Assembly (NCBI GenBank): GCA_947649645.1
Contig: CANSSP010000006.1
Location: 78,121-142,120, forward strand
From: an uncultured Roseburia sp.
Lineage (GTDB): Bacteria; Bacillota; Clostridia; Lachnospirales; Lachnospiraceae
Length of the DNA stretch: 64,000 bases
Direction: 5' to 3'
The position numbers and the translations under genes were made by a program. Positions within the stretch are counted from its first letter, which is position 1, and each line of letters opens with the position of its first letter. This document shows positions 9,280 to 17,492 of the stretch, in pieces. The notes beneath the pieces were generated by a model. That model was given only the letters and a program-made list of their open reading frames with translations, searched no databases and was not told the DNA's origin.

Positions 9280-9372
9280 ATGAAAACAAAGACAGAATTG
9301 TCCCGGCGTATGGAATATCAGGAAAATTTTTCAATATGGATAAAAAACTCAAATCTGGACAAGCTCAGATAG
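9280..9372 (+). CDS. Small ORF of 30 codons, unknown
   Basis: ATG at 9280 is preceded at 6 bases by AAGAGGTGAG, a ribosome site as good as those of real genes nearby. The 30-residue product is polar and basic at both ends, with EYQENFSIWIKNSNLDKLR as the C-terminal part. No family is recognised. It could be a leader peptide, a remnant of a longer gene or a real microprotein of the defence locus. A conserved homologue next to rdrA in other genomes would settle it. Confidence 0.35.
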   Translation: MKTKTELSRRMEYQENFSIWIKNSNLDKLR

Positions 9373-9428
9373 TATCTTATAAATTCCATACACATAAAAT
9401 GATGTGTACACCATTTTGGAGATGACAG

Positions 9429-10706
9429 ATGGACTTGATCAGATTATATTACGATAGCAGGGATATCCGGCCCTATATAATTCTGCGCCATTTTCTCAGA
9501 TATCTTGGGTATTATATAGAGGAAGTGACGGAGCGTTCCAACACCGGAGGACAGGAGTCTGTTGCAGATATTTATATTATGAGCAATCTTTACATGGAAG
9601 GGCAGAGTCGTCGTCTTGATATCGAAGAGGATAAGACGATATTTGTCCTCAAAGATGGGTGGGAAGCAGACAATAGTCTGATAAGTTGCGTGCCGTATCG
9701 TCTCGAAATCACTGACGAGGATTTTTTATTTGCATTTATTGAGAAATTGCTGGAGATTATAGAAAAGCGAGAAAGCAGATGCCCGTCAATGATTCGGAGT
9801 GATCCGGACTGGAAAAAGATTGTAAGGAATATTGCTGAAGCCTATCTTAAGAGCAAACTGCTGTGGGCGGAACTATTTACACGTTGTTTTTATAAGCAGC
9901 CGACATTGTACCGCAATGCAATTGTAAAGTATAAGAAATTTATAGAGGAAATCGAGAAGCATAAAGGGAATGTGCAAAATGCAGATCTGTTAAGATATGC
10001 GTTGCTAAATGCAAAGTATGAGGCGAATCTTATCAGCAAAAAGAACTTTTTTGAATATCATTTTTCGCCAGATGAGTTACTTCAGGAATGCAGCAGTCTG
10101 CTGGAGAGCTATCCAGGGAACGAAGAGCTGTATTTGTTGAAGGCAGACATCATGTACGAATTGCAGGATCGATGGCTGGGGGCGTGTGATGAATATCTGG
10201 TGCCGTCGGTAGCACACTGTGCATATGTATATTATAAGCGGGGACGGATTTTTAGGACGAAGCTTAAAGAGCCGGATATCGCGCGAAAAATATTGGAATA
10301 TGGGATTGAGCTAAAGGGGGATTATTATTGTGCGTGGTATCAGCTTGCTTCCTGTTATGAGGATATGGGGAAATTTGCAGAGGCGATAAAGGCTTTTCGG
10401 CATATTTGTACAATTCTGATGAAGAAATACGAGAGACATCTCTTGTCACCCCAGGAGCTGGAGTATTTTTATAAAGCTGTGATGAAAATTGCAGTGATCT
10501 ATAAGACAAAGCTGGAAGATTATACCTCCGCATATGCATATGGCGATCTTGCGGACGAGATCCGTGAGGAGAATGCGATAGATGGATATATGGAACAGAT
10601 GTGGAATGAAGATAATGATAATGATGAGAATAAAGAAAAATTGAAAAAGATTATTTATGAGACGATAAAGGAACATGTAAATTTAAAGCTTAAGGAAATA
10701 TGTTAG
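9429..10706 (+). CDS. Helical-repeat (TPR-like) protein of the RADAR locus, function unknown
   Basis: A 425-residue protein with two parts. Residues 1-115 alternate short hydrophobic strands and helices (LIRLYYD, ADIYIMSNLY, KTIFVLKDGW), a pattern seen in TIR-like or receiver-like alpha/beta domains, but I see no catalytic signature. The rest is helical with TPR-like units (YCAWYQLASCYEDMGKFAEAIKAFRHI is the clearest, given here as positions near 295-322). The tail is acidic then basic. It lies 103 bases upstream of rdrA in the same direction, so it is probably an accessory or sensor subunit of that system (inference). Known RADAR accessories are small membrane proteins, and this is not one. 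Confidence 0.6.
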   Translation: MDLIRLYYDSRDIRPYIILRHFLRYLGYYIEEVTERSNTGGQESVADIYIMSNLYMEGQSRRLDIEEDKTIFVLKDGWEADNSLISCVPYRLEITDEDFLFAFIEKLLEIIEKRESRCPSMIRSDPDWKKIVRNIAEAYLKSKLLWAELFTRCFYKQPTLYRNAIVKYKKFIEEIEKHKGNVQNADLLRYALLNAKYEANLISKKNFFEYHFSPDELLQECSSLLESYPGNEELYLLKADIMYELQDRWLGACDEYLVPSVAHCAYVYYKRGRIFRTKLKEPDIARKILEYGIELKGDYYCAWYQLASCYEDMGKFAEAIKAFRHICTILMKKYERHLLSPQELEYFYKAVMKIAVIYKTKLEDYTSAYAYGDLADEIREENAIDGYMEQMWNEDNDNDENKEKLKKIIYETIKEHVNLKLKEIC

Positions 10707-10726
10707 AGCAGATGTGGAAATTACTT

Positions 10727-10763
10727 TTTAAGGAGAATCAAGGTGAAAATGATTCTCCTTAAA
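10727..10763 (+). promoter_or_regulatory. 13-bp intercistronic hairpin before rdrA
   Basis: Two perfect 13-base arms (10727-10739 and 10751-10763) around an 11-base loop. No T run follows, so it is not a normal terminator. It lies between the accessory gene and rdrA and could stabilise or cut the mRNA, or set the ratio of the two products. Confidence 0.65.
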
Positions 10764-10809
10764 TAAAGAAGAAGAGGAAAAGAACTTTGAAATACAGGGG
10801 AGAAGATAA

Positions 10810-13272
10810 ATGGAAGAGCAGAGTATAAAGTATTGTATCTGGAATAATGCGAACAAGATTGTCAGTGAAGATCTTGACAATATTGATGATTTGATTTTTA
10901 AAAGAGTTTATCTGGAAGCCGATAAAATGCTTTTTGATATCGTGCAGGAGGGGCAGGCACGGCAAGGCAGGAAGAAATATGCCTGGGGTTCCGGGGATGG
11001 ACAGATTGCAAATATAATTTCATTTTTGGGAAGGCGCGGAAGAGGAAAGTCATCAGCGATGCTTTCTTTTTATGCATACCTTGAGAAACTACAACTACAA
11101 TCGAAATGTGGCTGGAGTGAGTTTAAAAAATGTGAAAATGGAGGAATGAATGCGATAAAATTTATTCAGATGACATGTATTGATGCGGCGATGCTCACGG
11201 AGCGGGAATCCTTGATTGATGTGATTCTGGCAAAAATGTGGGATACTTTTTCCGAGAATAAAAGAGAGTTTTCTTCCCATATGGATCAGGGTGATTATGA
11301 ATATCGGGTTAGGCGGGTAAGAGAGCAGTTTGAGCGGGTGCGGGAGGCATATCTTGTAATAAACAGGTCCAGACAGAAGACGGAGGATGACATCCCGGCG
11401 GCAAGCGCGCTTCATGAACTTGCCGGCAGCATAAATCTGAAGGAAAAGCTGAGTGAACTGATCGGGGATTACATAAAGCTTCTGAATTACGATGTGAATA
11501 CGGGGCATACGGTACCGGGATATCTGGTACTGGCAATTGACGATGTGGATATGGCGGATGGAAATGCATGGGAAGCGCTGGAGCAGATGCGGCGCTTTCT
11601 GAGTCTTTCAAAGGTGATTATATTTATGACGGCGGATATTGATCGCTTGAAATGTGTCTGTGAAAAGTGCTGCGAAAAAACGTATCTGAGTAAGGATAAG
11701 GAGGGACTCTCATGTTTTGTGAGTGATTATCTGGAGAAGGTACTTCCGCTGAACCGGCGGATTCTTATGCCGGAAATGAGTGAGGATCAAAAACCAATTA
11801 GGATTGAAGAGAGAAAAAATGAAAATTCGGGGTGGAAATGGGAATGTAAATGTGAAAAGGAAATAATTCTTGAATTGCTCGCTAAGAAGTGCGGCATTTA
11901 TTTTGATGGAGAAAAACGCAGACGGCATTTTTTGCAGAACGATTCTCTGAGGAGTCTTGTTAACTATTTTAATGAGGTTGTAAATATAAGGGAAGAGGCT
12001 TATGTTGTGTGGCTGAAAAAAGATCTGCAGGAGCGTCTGATTGAAAAAATTAAGAAAGAAGAGCAGAAGTTGTTTTTAAAAGATCTAATCCATCGGGACT
12101 ATGAGGAGGTGGGTGATCTTGTGATCAATTTTATACGAAAAGAATTGCGTAATATTGAAAATAATAAGGAGTTGCATCTTTGGGATGGGAGTCTGGGTCA
12201 GGTTTTATATGCGTGCAGTCTGCTGGAAGCGGAAAATGCTGAGAGTGCACCGTTTGTAAATTGTATATTGTTGTTTTATTCAATTATTATGAGGCAGCTT
12301 AAAAATAATCAGGAACTTCAAGAGAGGGTAATCGGTAACAGTGTATTTGGGGTATGGGAATACAGTGTGCTGACGCCGACAACGCAGGTGACAGACTATA
12401 TCAGTGGGTTTGAGAATAAGGCAGCTCTTGTATTCATGCTTACTGAAGAGATAGGGGAAATGATACGAGGACATAAAGCGGAGGAGGCTGTAAAGAAATT
12501 GACCAAAGAGCATAAAGCGGAGATACTGGCATGGCTGTATACGATGCTGTTTGTCAACATCGAAATGCCGGTGAGCGGGAGCTTTGACTTTGAGGCGAAG
12601 GCGAAGGGGGGGTTTTTTGATCAAAAGGGTAAGAATGGAGAGGATGCGCAGGAATCAAAAAGCGATGAGGGTGCAGAGAAGGCAGCAGTGAGCACTATTA
12701 CTGTATGTCCACTCGTGCGGGCAGAAAAGGGTCTGTTTGGCTTTTTATACAAGAGTCTGAACCAGTACCGGGAAATCCTGCAACAGTTGTTAAAGGATTG
12801 TGTATTTACATTGTGTGACAAGGTTTTTGATGAGGCGGAAGAGATGTGTACACATGAGATAAAGATGAAAATATTTGATGAGATGACATATATTAAAGAT
12901 ATGGGACTGGAAGAGAGCGAATCTGCACATTTGGACTTACTTCAGAGTACGGAAATTCTTTATGATTTGGGAAAAGAGATAGAGCGAGAGAGAGCAAACA
13001 ATCTAGGATTGGCAAAAAAAGAGAAAGTGTATGAGAAACTGTCGCCTTTGTATCGTTTGATTCGGGATAAGCTTTGCAGAATAGATAGGAATTATAAGAA
13101 TAAAGTGAATGTGGAGACGAATTTTGAGAAATCTTTCTTAAATCGTATGCAGACAAAGATTTTTCTGGGGGAGTCACCGATACCAGAGGATGTGAAGGAG
13201 AAGTTCCAGGAGACATTTTCTAGTGTGTATTGGGATAGTGACACAACAGTCAGAGTGTATTTAAATAAATAG
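10810..13272 (+). CDS. rdrA: RADAR system ATPase RdrA
   Basis: An 820-residue P-loop NTPase of the KAP/AAA-like type. The Walker A loop GRRGRGKSS lies at residues 74-82 and the Walker B strand LVLAIDDVD at 239-247, followed by a sensor-like VIIFMTADIDRLK. The long C-terminal part is helical. In described RADAR systems RdrA forms a ring that works with the deaminase RdrB to halt phage infection. The identity rests on this architecture plus the rdrB gene 10 bases downstream. A G7-T6 run (12606-12618) is present but the frame is intact. Start: ATG at 10810 after a GGGGAGAAG site. Confidence 0.88.
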   Translation: MEEQSIKYCIWNNANKIVSEDLDNIDDLIFKRVYLEADKMLFDIVQEGQARQGRKKYAWGSGDGQIANIISFLGRRGRGKSSAMLSFYAYLEKLQLQSKCGWSEFKKCENGGMNAIKFIQMTCIDAAMLTERESLIDVILAKMWDTFSENKREFSSHMDQGDYEYRVRRVREQFERVREAYLVINRSRQKTEDDIPAASALHELAGSINLKEKLSELIGDYIKLLNYDVNTGHTVPGYLVLAIDDVDMADGNAWEALEQMRRFLSLSKVIIFMTADIDRLKCVCEKCCEKTYLSKDKEGLSCFVSDYLEKVLPLNRRILMPEMSEDQKPIRIEERKNENSGWKWECKCEKEIILELLAKKCGIYFDGEKRRRHFLQNDSLRSLVNYFNEVVNIREEAYVVWLKKDLQERLIEKIKKEEQKLFLKDLIHRDYEEVGDLVINFIRKELRNIENNKELHLWDGSLGQVLYACSLLEAENAESAPFVNCILLFYSIIMRQLKNNQELQERVIGNSVFGVWEYSVLTPTTQVTDYISGFENKAALVFMLTEEIGEMIRGHKAEEAVKKLTKEHKAEILAWLYTMLFVNIEMPVSGSFDFEAKAKGGFFDQKGKNGEDAQESKSDEGAEKAAVSTITVCPLVRAEKGLFGFLYKSLNQYREILQQLLKDCVFTLCDKVFDEAEEMCTHEIKMKIFDEMTYIKDMGLEESESAHLDLLQSTEILYDLGKEIERERANNLGLAKKEKVYEKLSPLYRLIRDKLCRIDRNYKNKVNVETNFEKSFLNRMQTKIFLGESPIPEDVKEKFQETFSSVYWDSDTTVRVYLNK

Positions 13273-13282
13273 AGGGGATGGG

Positions 13283-16108
13283 ATGGATAACTTAAGAAAA
13301 GTGATAAAGATCTTGTTCCGATATGCATCACCGGAGGAAGTACTCGACGGAAATCTGGGCTATGAAAACGTATATAACACCAGTTTCATTACACTGGCAA
13401 ATAGATATATGTCGCAGTATTCTAATAATGAAATAGAGAATATGCTGCAATTTCTGAGTAACGAGTTCGAGTGGCATAATAATAAAATACGTGGTCGTGA
13501 GACGAGCGGGGAGATGCGGAGTGTAAATGCTTTCGACGCAGTTCTGTTGTTTGCCGACAGTGTGCTTGTGGAAGAAAACGGTATGCCCTTGTGCAGATAT
13601 GAGCATATATTGCGGTGGCGGGATATGATTGTGGATCTGGATGAGGATTTATTTGTGACGGGATTTCTGGCACAGAAGGATATCCTGAGTGGGACAGGCA
13701 GGAAGCGATTTTTCTGGCCACCGGTGATTGGACACAACAATAAAGAGCTCAATCGCCTTATGGAACAGGGAGTGGCGGAAAATCATTTTCATCTGAAAGG
13801 GTCTTCACCCACGTTTCACCTCTCCTGGATCAGTATGATGAACGATGTGTTGAATCCGAAATTTCGAAAGGTTTTTGAGAAGTATGAGAAGCAGAGACTC
13901 AGCACAAAAGTGCTTTATAGTGCGGGAACTGTGGAAGACACGTTATACCATTCTTATCTGAAAGCGGCGCTGATCCGGCTGTACCTGTTTTCCTGTCTGC
14001 AGGATGATTATGTTACCTTAAAGGAGAGCTGCGTGCAGTGGGAGCGGGTAAGGCCTTATATCTGCCAGGACAAAATTTCCGAAAATGAATGGGAGGAATA
14101 TAAATGGGAGGACGGAATTAAGAGAGGGTATGTGGATATCGATAAGCTGATTCCGTTGCTTCCGCCAGAAGCATATCGGCGTTTTAAGAGAGAACTTTTT
14201 TTTAGGGATGTGGATGAGTTGTTGCAGGACTCTAGAGAACTGATGTTTTATCTTCCTGAAATTCAGCGGGGCATTGTGACCATGCGGGAGCGGCATGCGT
14301 GTGGACAGCTGGATTATATGATCTGCAGGGTTTATTTGGAAAAAAATCCCGATAGAAATTTAAATGAGGTAATCAGCGGAGAACGATGGTTTCTGTATGA
14401 AGTGTTTTGCCGCATTTACAAATCAGACAGAGGTTTTCAAGGAAAGCTGAACTGGTTTTATGCGTATCTTTTATTTAAAGAAAATATTAGGGCGGAGTTG
14501 ATTCAGGCAAACGGAAATGTGGGATTTCACAATTTTATGCTGTATCAGGATCGAAAAGAAGCTTTTATTGAGAGTACGCCGTTTGAAGAAACCTATTTAA
14601 AAATGGCGGTACGGGATACCATTTTAAATCAGCATATTCTAAAACTGGAGGCCAGGATTACGCCCAAAAACACGGCGCTTGAAGTGAAGCGGGCGATTGA
14701 AAAGAATGACCGCTTTGTTTTGAGGGCCGAGAGGGAGGAGAGAAATCGGGAAAAACTGAAAAAACAATTTTTTTACGTGTGCCATTTTATCAAGGTGCCA
14801 GATGATGGCCTGGAAAGTAAGAATGGCCTGGAAGGGGAGTGTAGACATTACCGGAAGCGCAGGGAGGTGGAACGGCAGGCACAGGCTTTGTATCAGTGTC
14901 GGGCGAAGTATCCGGAAGCTGCTGTCAGAATCAAGGGGATAGACGCAGCCTCTGAGGAGATTGTCTGCAGGCCGGAGGTGTTTGCGCAGGCGTTTCGTTT
15001 CCTAAAGAGTCAGTCGGCGGACTGTGTGGATGCATTGCCCGGCGATGTAAGAAGGCTTCCGGATCTGGCCGTCACTTATCATGTCGGTGAGGATTTTCTG
15101 GATATTACAGACGGGCTACGTGCAATCGACGAGGCGATCTCTTTTCTGAATATGCGGTGTGGAGACAGACTTGGACATGCTCTGGCACTTGGTGTTGATG
15201 TGGGGGAATGGTATGCGTGCAAGTCTGGCAGGATTCTGATTTCACAGATGGATTATCTGGATAATCTGGTCTGGCTTTATGCGAAAATCAGAAAATACCG
15301 GATTGAAGGGTGTGAGGATACGGTCCGTTATATTGAGAAGAGATATGATGAGTATTTTCGGACTGTTTATCTGAACAATATGAATGGGGAACATTTGAAT
15401 TCCGTGATCCGTACGGCAATGAAGTATTATGAAGAACGGAAGATTCAAAGCAATTATGGAAACAGACAGTGTTATTTTACGATTAATACTTATTATGATG
15501 CATGGAAGCTGCGAGGCGATAACCCGGAATATTTCAGGAAAGGTTTTTTTAAATTAAATTATTGTATAAAAGCAGAGTGGGATGAGTATGGCATAAATAA
15601 GATTTTCCCGGAAAATTATCGGATTCGCTACAATCCGGAAGCGGCATATTTATTTCATACTTATCACTATAATGAAAAAGTGAAACGAGAGGGAAATAAA
15701 AAGAAGGAGATTCGGATAAATCCGAGTATTGTTAAAGCGGTCAGAATGGTACAGATGAAAATGCAGTGGGAAATTGCGCAGAAAGGAATCTGTATCGAGA
15801 CAAATCCGTCTTCAAATGCGTTGATTGGTACTTTTAAGCGGTACGATAAGCATCCGATTCTGAATTGGTACAACAAAGGACTGGCGACAAGCACGGCGGA
15901 GATACAAAGTGTACCTCAGATACAGGTTTCGATCAATACGGATGACCAGGGAGTTTTTGCCACTTATATTGAGAATGAATATGCATATCTCGCGCTTGCA
16001 TTGGAGAAGATGCGGGACGAAAATGGGAATCTTAGGTTTAGCAGGACGTTGATTTATCAGTGGCTGGATAATGTGCGGAAGATGGGACTGGCGCAGAGTT
16101 TTGAATGA
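13283..16108 (+). CDS. rdrB: RADAR system adenosine deaminase RdrB
   Basis: A 941-residue metal-dependent adenosine deaminase-like protein. The zinc-binding ENHFHLKGS (His168, His170) is in the N-terminal part. After a long insert come HVGEDF (His600), GDRLGHALALG (His632), ETNPSSN and INTDDQGVF (Asp887, Asp888). Together these are the metal ligands and catalytic residues of the deaminase barrel, with the large insert typical of RdrB. RdrB deaminates adenosine-containing substrates (adenosine/ATP or RNA, depending on the report) during phage infection. AGAGGGG precedes the ATG. It ends the defence operon. Confidence 0.92.
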   Translation: MDNLRKVIKILFRYASPEEVLDGNLGYENVYNTSFITLANRYMSQYSNNEIENMLQFLSNEFEWHNNKIRGRETSGEMRSVNAFDAVLLFADSVLVEENGMPLCRYEHILRWRDMIVDLDEDLFVTGFLAQKDILSGTGRKRFFWPPVIGHNNKELNRLMEQGVAENHFHLKGSSPTFHLSWISMMNDVLNPKFRKVFEKYEKQRLSTKVLYSAGTVEDTLYHSYLKAALIRLYLFSCLQDDYVTLKESCVQWERVRPYICQDKISENEWEEYKWEDGIKRGYVDIDKLIPLLPPEAYRRFKRELFFRDVDELLQDSRELMFYLPEIQRGIVTMRERHACGQLDYMICRVYLEKNPDRNLNEVISGERWFLYEVFCRIYKSDRGFQGKLNWFYAYLLFKENIRAELIQANGNVGFHNFMLYQDRKEAFIESTPFEETYLKMAVRDTILNQHILKLEARITPKNTALEVKRAIEKNDRFVLRAEREERNREKLKKQFFYVCHFIKVPDDGLESKNGLEGECRHYRKRREVERQAQALYQCRAKYPEAAVRIKGIDAASEEIVCRPEVFAQAFRFLKSQSADCVDALPGDVRRLPDLAVTYHVGEDFLDITDGLRAIDEAISFLNMRCGDRLGHALALGVDVGEWYACKSGRILISQMDYLDNLVWLYAKIRKYRIEGCEDTVRYIEKRYDEYFRTVYLNNMNGEHLNSVIRTAMKYYEERKIQSNYGNRQCYFTINTYYDAWKLRGDNPEYFRKGFFKLNYCIKAEWDEYGINKIFPENYRIRYNPEAAYLFHTYHYNEKVKREGNKKKEIRINPSIVKAVRMVQMKMQWEIAQKGICIETNPSSNALIGTFKRYDKHPILNWYNKGLATSTAEIQSVPQIQVSINTDDQGVFATYIENEYAYLALALEKMRDENGNLRFSRTLIYQWLDNVRKMGLAQSFE

Positions 16109-16256
16109 GGATTATAAAAAAGTGCGGGGTCAGTAAAGATAGAGGATATGCAAAATCTTGTAGTTTATAAAATGATCAGAGCTGCGGGATTTTTTATTTG
16201 GCCAGACATATTTATCTTTAAAGAATATAGGTAAAAGTGTAGTATAAAGGAGGCCG

Positions 16257-16286
16257 ATGGAACACTTACAACATAAAACCAGTTAA
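16257..16286 (+). CDS. Possible leader peptide (9 residues)
   Basis: AAAGGAGG at 16246-16253 is followed at 3 bases by an ATG and nine codons (MEHLQHKTS) ending in TAA. The terminator hairpin begins 18 bases later. This layout resembles a leader peptide with attenuator for the recombinase gene, but the spacing is tight and no codon bias toward one amino acid is evident. Confidence 0.25.
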   Translation: MEHLQHKTS

Positions 16287-16303
16287 AGAAGCAGAGGAGA
16301 AAG

Positions 16304-16340
16304 GGATACCGTCTGGCGCAGACAGGGTATCCTTTTTTTT
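16304..16340 (+). terminator. Intrinsic terminator upstream of the recombinase
   Basis: GGATACC and GGTATCC arms with an inner GTCTG/CAGAC pair form one long stem (16304-16332), followed by eight T (16333-16340). It can end transcription from rdrB, or act as an attenuator ahead of the recombinase gene, which starts 98 bases later. Confidence 0.8.
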
Positions 16341-16438
16341 GTGTGCAGAGGCGCAAAGAAGGGGATACCCGGCCTGTGCCCTGCGCAGCGGGCTGAGGAA
16401 GATTTCTTCTGCCGGATCTGGATGAAAGGGGAAAAAGG

Positions 16439-17278
16439 ATGAAAATTTGCGTCACAAAAAAGTACGCGGAAGAAAGGCTTACGGAGTACGAGAAGGAAAT
16501 GTTCATGCAGGAACTGTCCAGGAGAACCATTGCGAAATATATGGCCGATATCAGTCAGTGGCTTGGCGATATGGGCGATGTCATCACCAAGGAAAACGTG
16601 ATGCAGTACAAGACATTTCTGTGTGAGAGATTTAAAGCTGCCAGCGTAAATTCAAAGATCATATCCATCAACCGCTATCTCAAGTGGCTTGGGTATTGTG
16701 AATTGTGCGTTCAGACAAAGCGGGCGCAGACTGTGAATGTCATGGACAAAATCATTACAAAGGAAGATTATTATTCCATGCTCAGGGTTGCGGAGGAGGC
16801 GGGGAAGCAGAAAATCTTCTATATCATGAAAACAATTGCAGGGACCGGAATCCGTATCGGCGAGCTGAAATATGTGACGGTGGCGGCAGTAAAAAACGGA
16901 TACACGCAGATCTGGAATAAAGGGAAATACAGAAATATTTATTTTTCGGACCAGTTGTGCCGGGAGCTGACGGAATACTGCCGTGAGATGGCAATCGAGG
17001 AAGGCGTTATTTTTGAAGGGCGGTATAAAGGCAGGGCGATTACGTCCGCAAGCGTGTGGAAAAGTCTGAAAAATATAGCAAAGCAGGCCGAAATTCCGGT
17101 AGAGACGGTATATCCGCATTCGCTTCGTCATTTATTTGCAAAAAGCTATATGGAAAAAATAGGTGATATTACGGAGCTGGCAGATCTTTTGGGACACAGC
17201 AGACTGGAGACAACCTGGATTTACACGAAAACGACGCTGTCGGAGAAGAGAAAGAGGCTCAATATGCTGGATCTCTGA
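16439..17278 (+). CDS. Tyrosine site-specific recombinase (likely invertase of the adjacent switch)
   Basis: A 279-residue tyrosine recombinase with a SAM-like N-terminal core-binding domain (about 15-90) and a C-terminal catalytic domain. The active site is complete: Arg139 (TGIRIGEL), a Lys near 161-163, His227-x-x-Arg230 (HSLRHLF), His253 (LGHSRLETT) and the nucleophile Tyr262. Its stop codon directly abuts the left inverted repeat of a 109-bp segment, so its likely job is to invert that segment, as in other clostridial promoter switches. It lacks the long N-terminus of phage integrases, and there is no phage or conjugation gene nearby. AAAAAGG precedes the ATG. Confidence 0.9.
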   Translation: MKICVTKKYAEERLTEYEKEMFMQELSRRTIAKYMADISQWLGDMGDVITKENVMQYKTFLCERFKAASVNSKIISINRYLKWLGYCELCVQTKRAQTVNVMDKIITKEDYYSMLRVAEEAGKQKIFYIMKTIAGTGIRIGELKYVTVAAVKNGYTQIWNKGKYRNIYFSDQLCRELTEYCREMAIEEGVIFEGRYKGRAITSASVWKSLKNIAKQAEIPVETVYPHSLRHLFAKSYMEKIGDITELADLLGHSRLETTWIYTKTTLSEKRKRLNMLDL

Positions 17279-17305
17279 GTTGATATAATACGACATTATA
17301 TCAAA
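17279..17305 (+). repeat. Left inverted repeat of the promoter switch (IRL)
   Basis: A 27-bp sequence beginning one base after the recombinase stop codon. Its reverse complement matches 17415-17441 at 26 of 27 positions. The core (17281-17303) is itself nearly palindromic, as expected for a recombinase target. It contains the -10 box used by the minus-strand promoter. Confidence 0.9.
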
Positions 17306-17313
17306 ATTGTCAA
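17285..17313 (-). promoter_or_regulatory. Promoter carried by the invertible segment, now facing left
   Basis: On the minus strand TTGACA (17313-17308) is separated by exactly 17 bases from TATTAT (17290-17285). The -35 lies inside the invertible segment and the -10 lies inside IRL. In this orientation it fires into the 3' end of the recombinase gene on the antisense strand. After inversion the same -35 would sit 17 bases before the TATTAT of the right repeat (17430-17435) and read into accDA. Confidence 0.75.
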
Positions 17314-17414
17314 GAGTAGTATGGAGGAAACAGTTTTTTTTTCGCGTATGCCGGGACATTTTAAAGTGTCATTGCGTTGCAGAAAAGGGACTGGGACGGG
17401 AAGAGGGAAAATTA
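17306..17414. other. 109-bp invertible segment (predicted OFF for the downstream operon)
   Basis: The stretch between the two 27-bp inverted repeats. It encodes no plausible protein. In the present orientation the -35 position for the right repeat's TATTAT is GAAAAT (17407-17412), a poor match, whereas flipping puts TTGACA there. Hence the operon from accDA onwards is predicted off in this sequence and on in the flipped form. Confidence 0.75.
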
Positions 17415-17441
17415 TTTGATATAATGTCGTATTATGTCAAC
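17415..17441 (+). repeat. Right inverted repeat of the promoter switch (IRR)
   Basis: Reverse complement of 17279-17305 with one mismatch. It carries TATTAT at 17430-17435. It ends 51 bases before the accDA start codon, a sensible 5' leader length. Confidence 0.9.
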
Positions 17442-17492
17442 AGATGTAGTGCCGGGACAACATCGAGAAAAGGACGCAGAAGGGAAAGAACG

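Larger units (their letters stand above)
9123..9428. other. Intergenic stretch between glycan locus and RADAR locus
   Basis: About 300 AT-rich bases. It holds one promoter-like pair (9216-9244), one 30-codon ORF with a good ribosome site (9280-9372) and a 7-bp inverted repeat, TACACAT/ATGTGTA (9389-9395 and 9402-9408), just before the next gene. No clear terminator for the glycan operon is visible. Confidence 0.6.
16109..16438. other. Intergenic stretch between rdrB and the recombinase
   Basis: Some 330 bases. It contains a nine-residue ORF with a perfect ribosome site and a strong hairpin with a T run; both are listed separately. The rest shows nothing I can support. Confidence 0.6.

Noticed and set aside
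12606..12618. G7-T6 run in rdrA as a phase-variation site
   Set aside because: The frame is intact, the run is shorter than the two in the glycan locus, and it codes for ordinary Gly-Gly-Phe-Phe residues.
16439..17278. Recombinase as the integrase of a prophage or genomic island carrying RADAR
   Set aside because: No phage, conjugation or att-type direct repeats were seen, and its stop codon abuts the promoter-switch repeat, which explains its presence better.
17284..17313. TTGACA with the nearer TATAAT inside the left repeat
   Set aside because: The spacer would be only 7 bases. The TATTAT at 17 bases is the sound partner.
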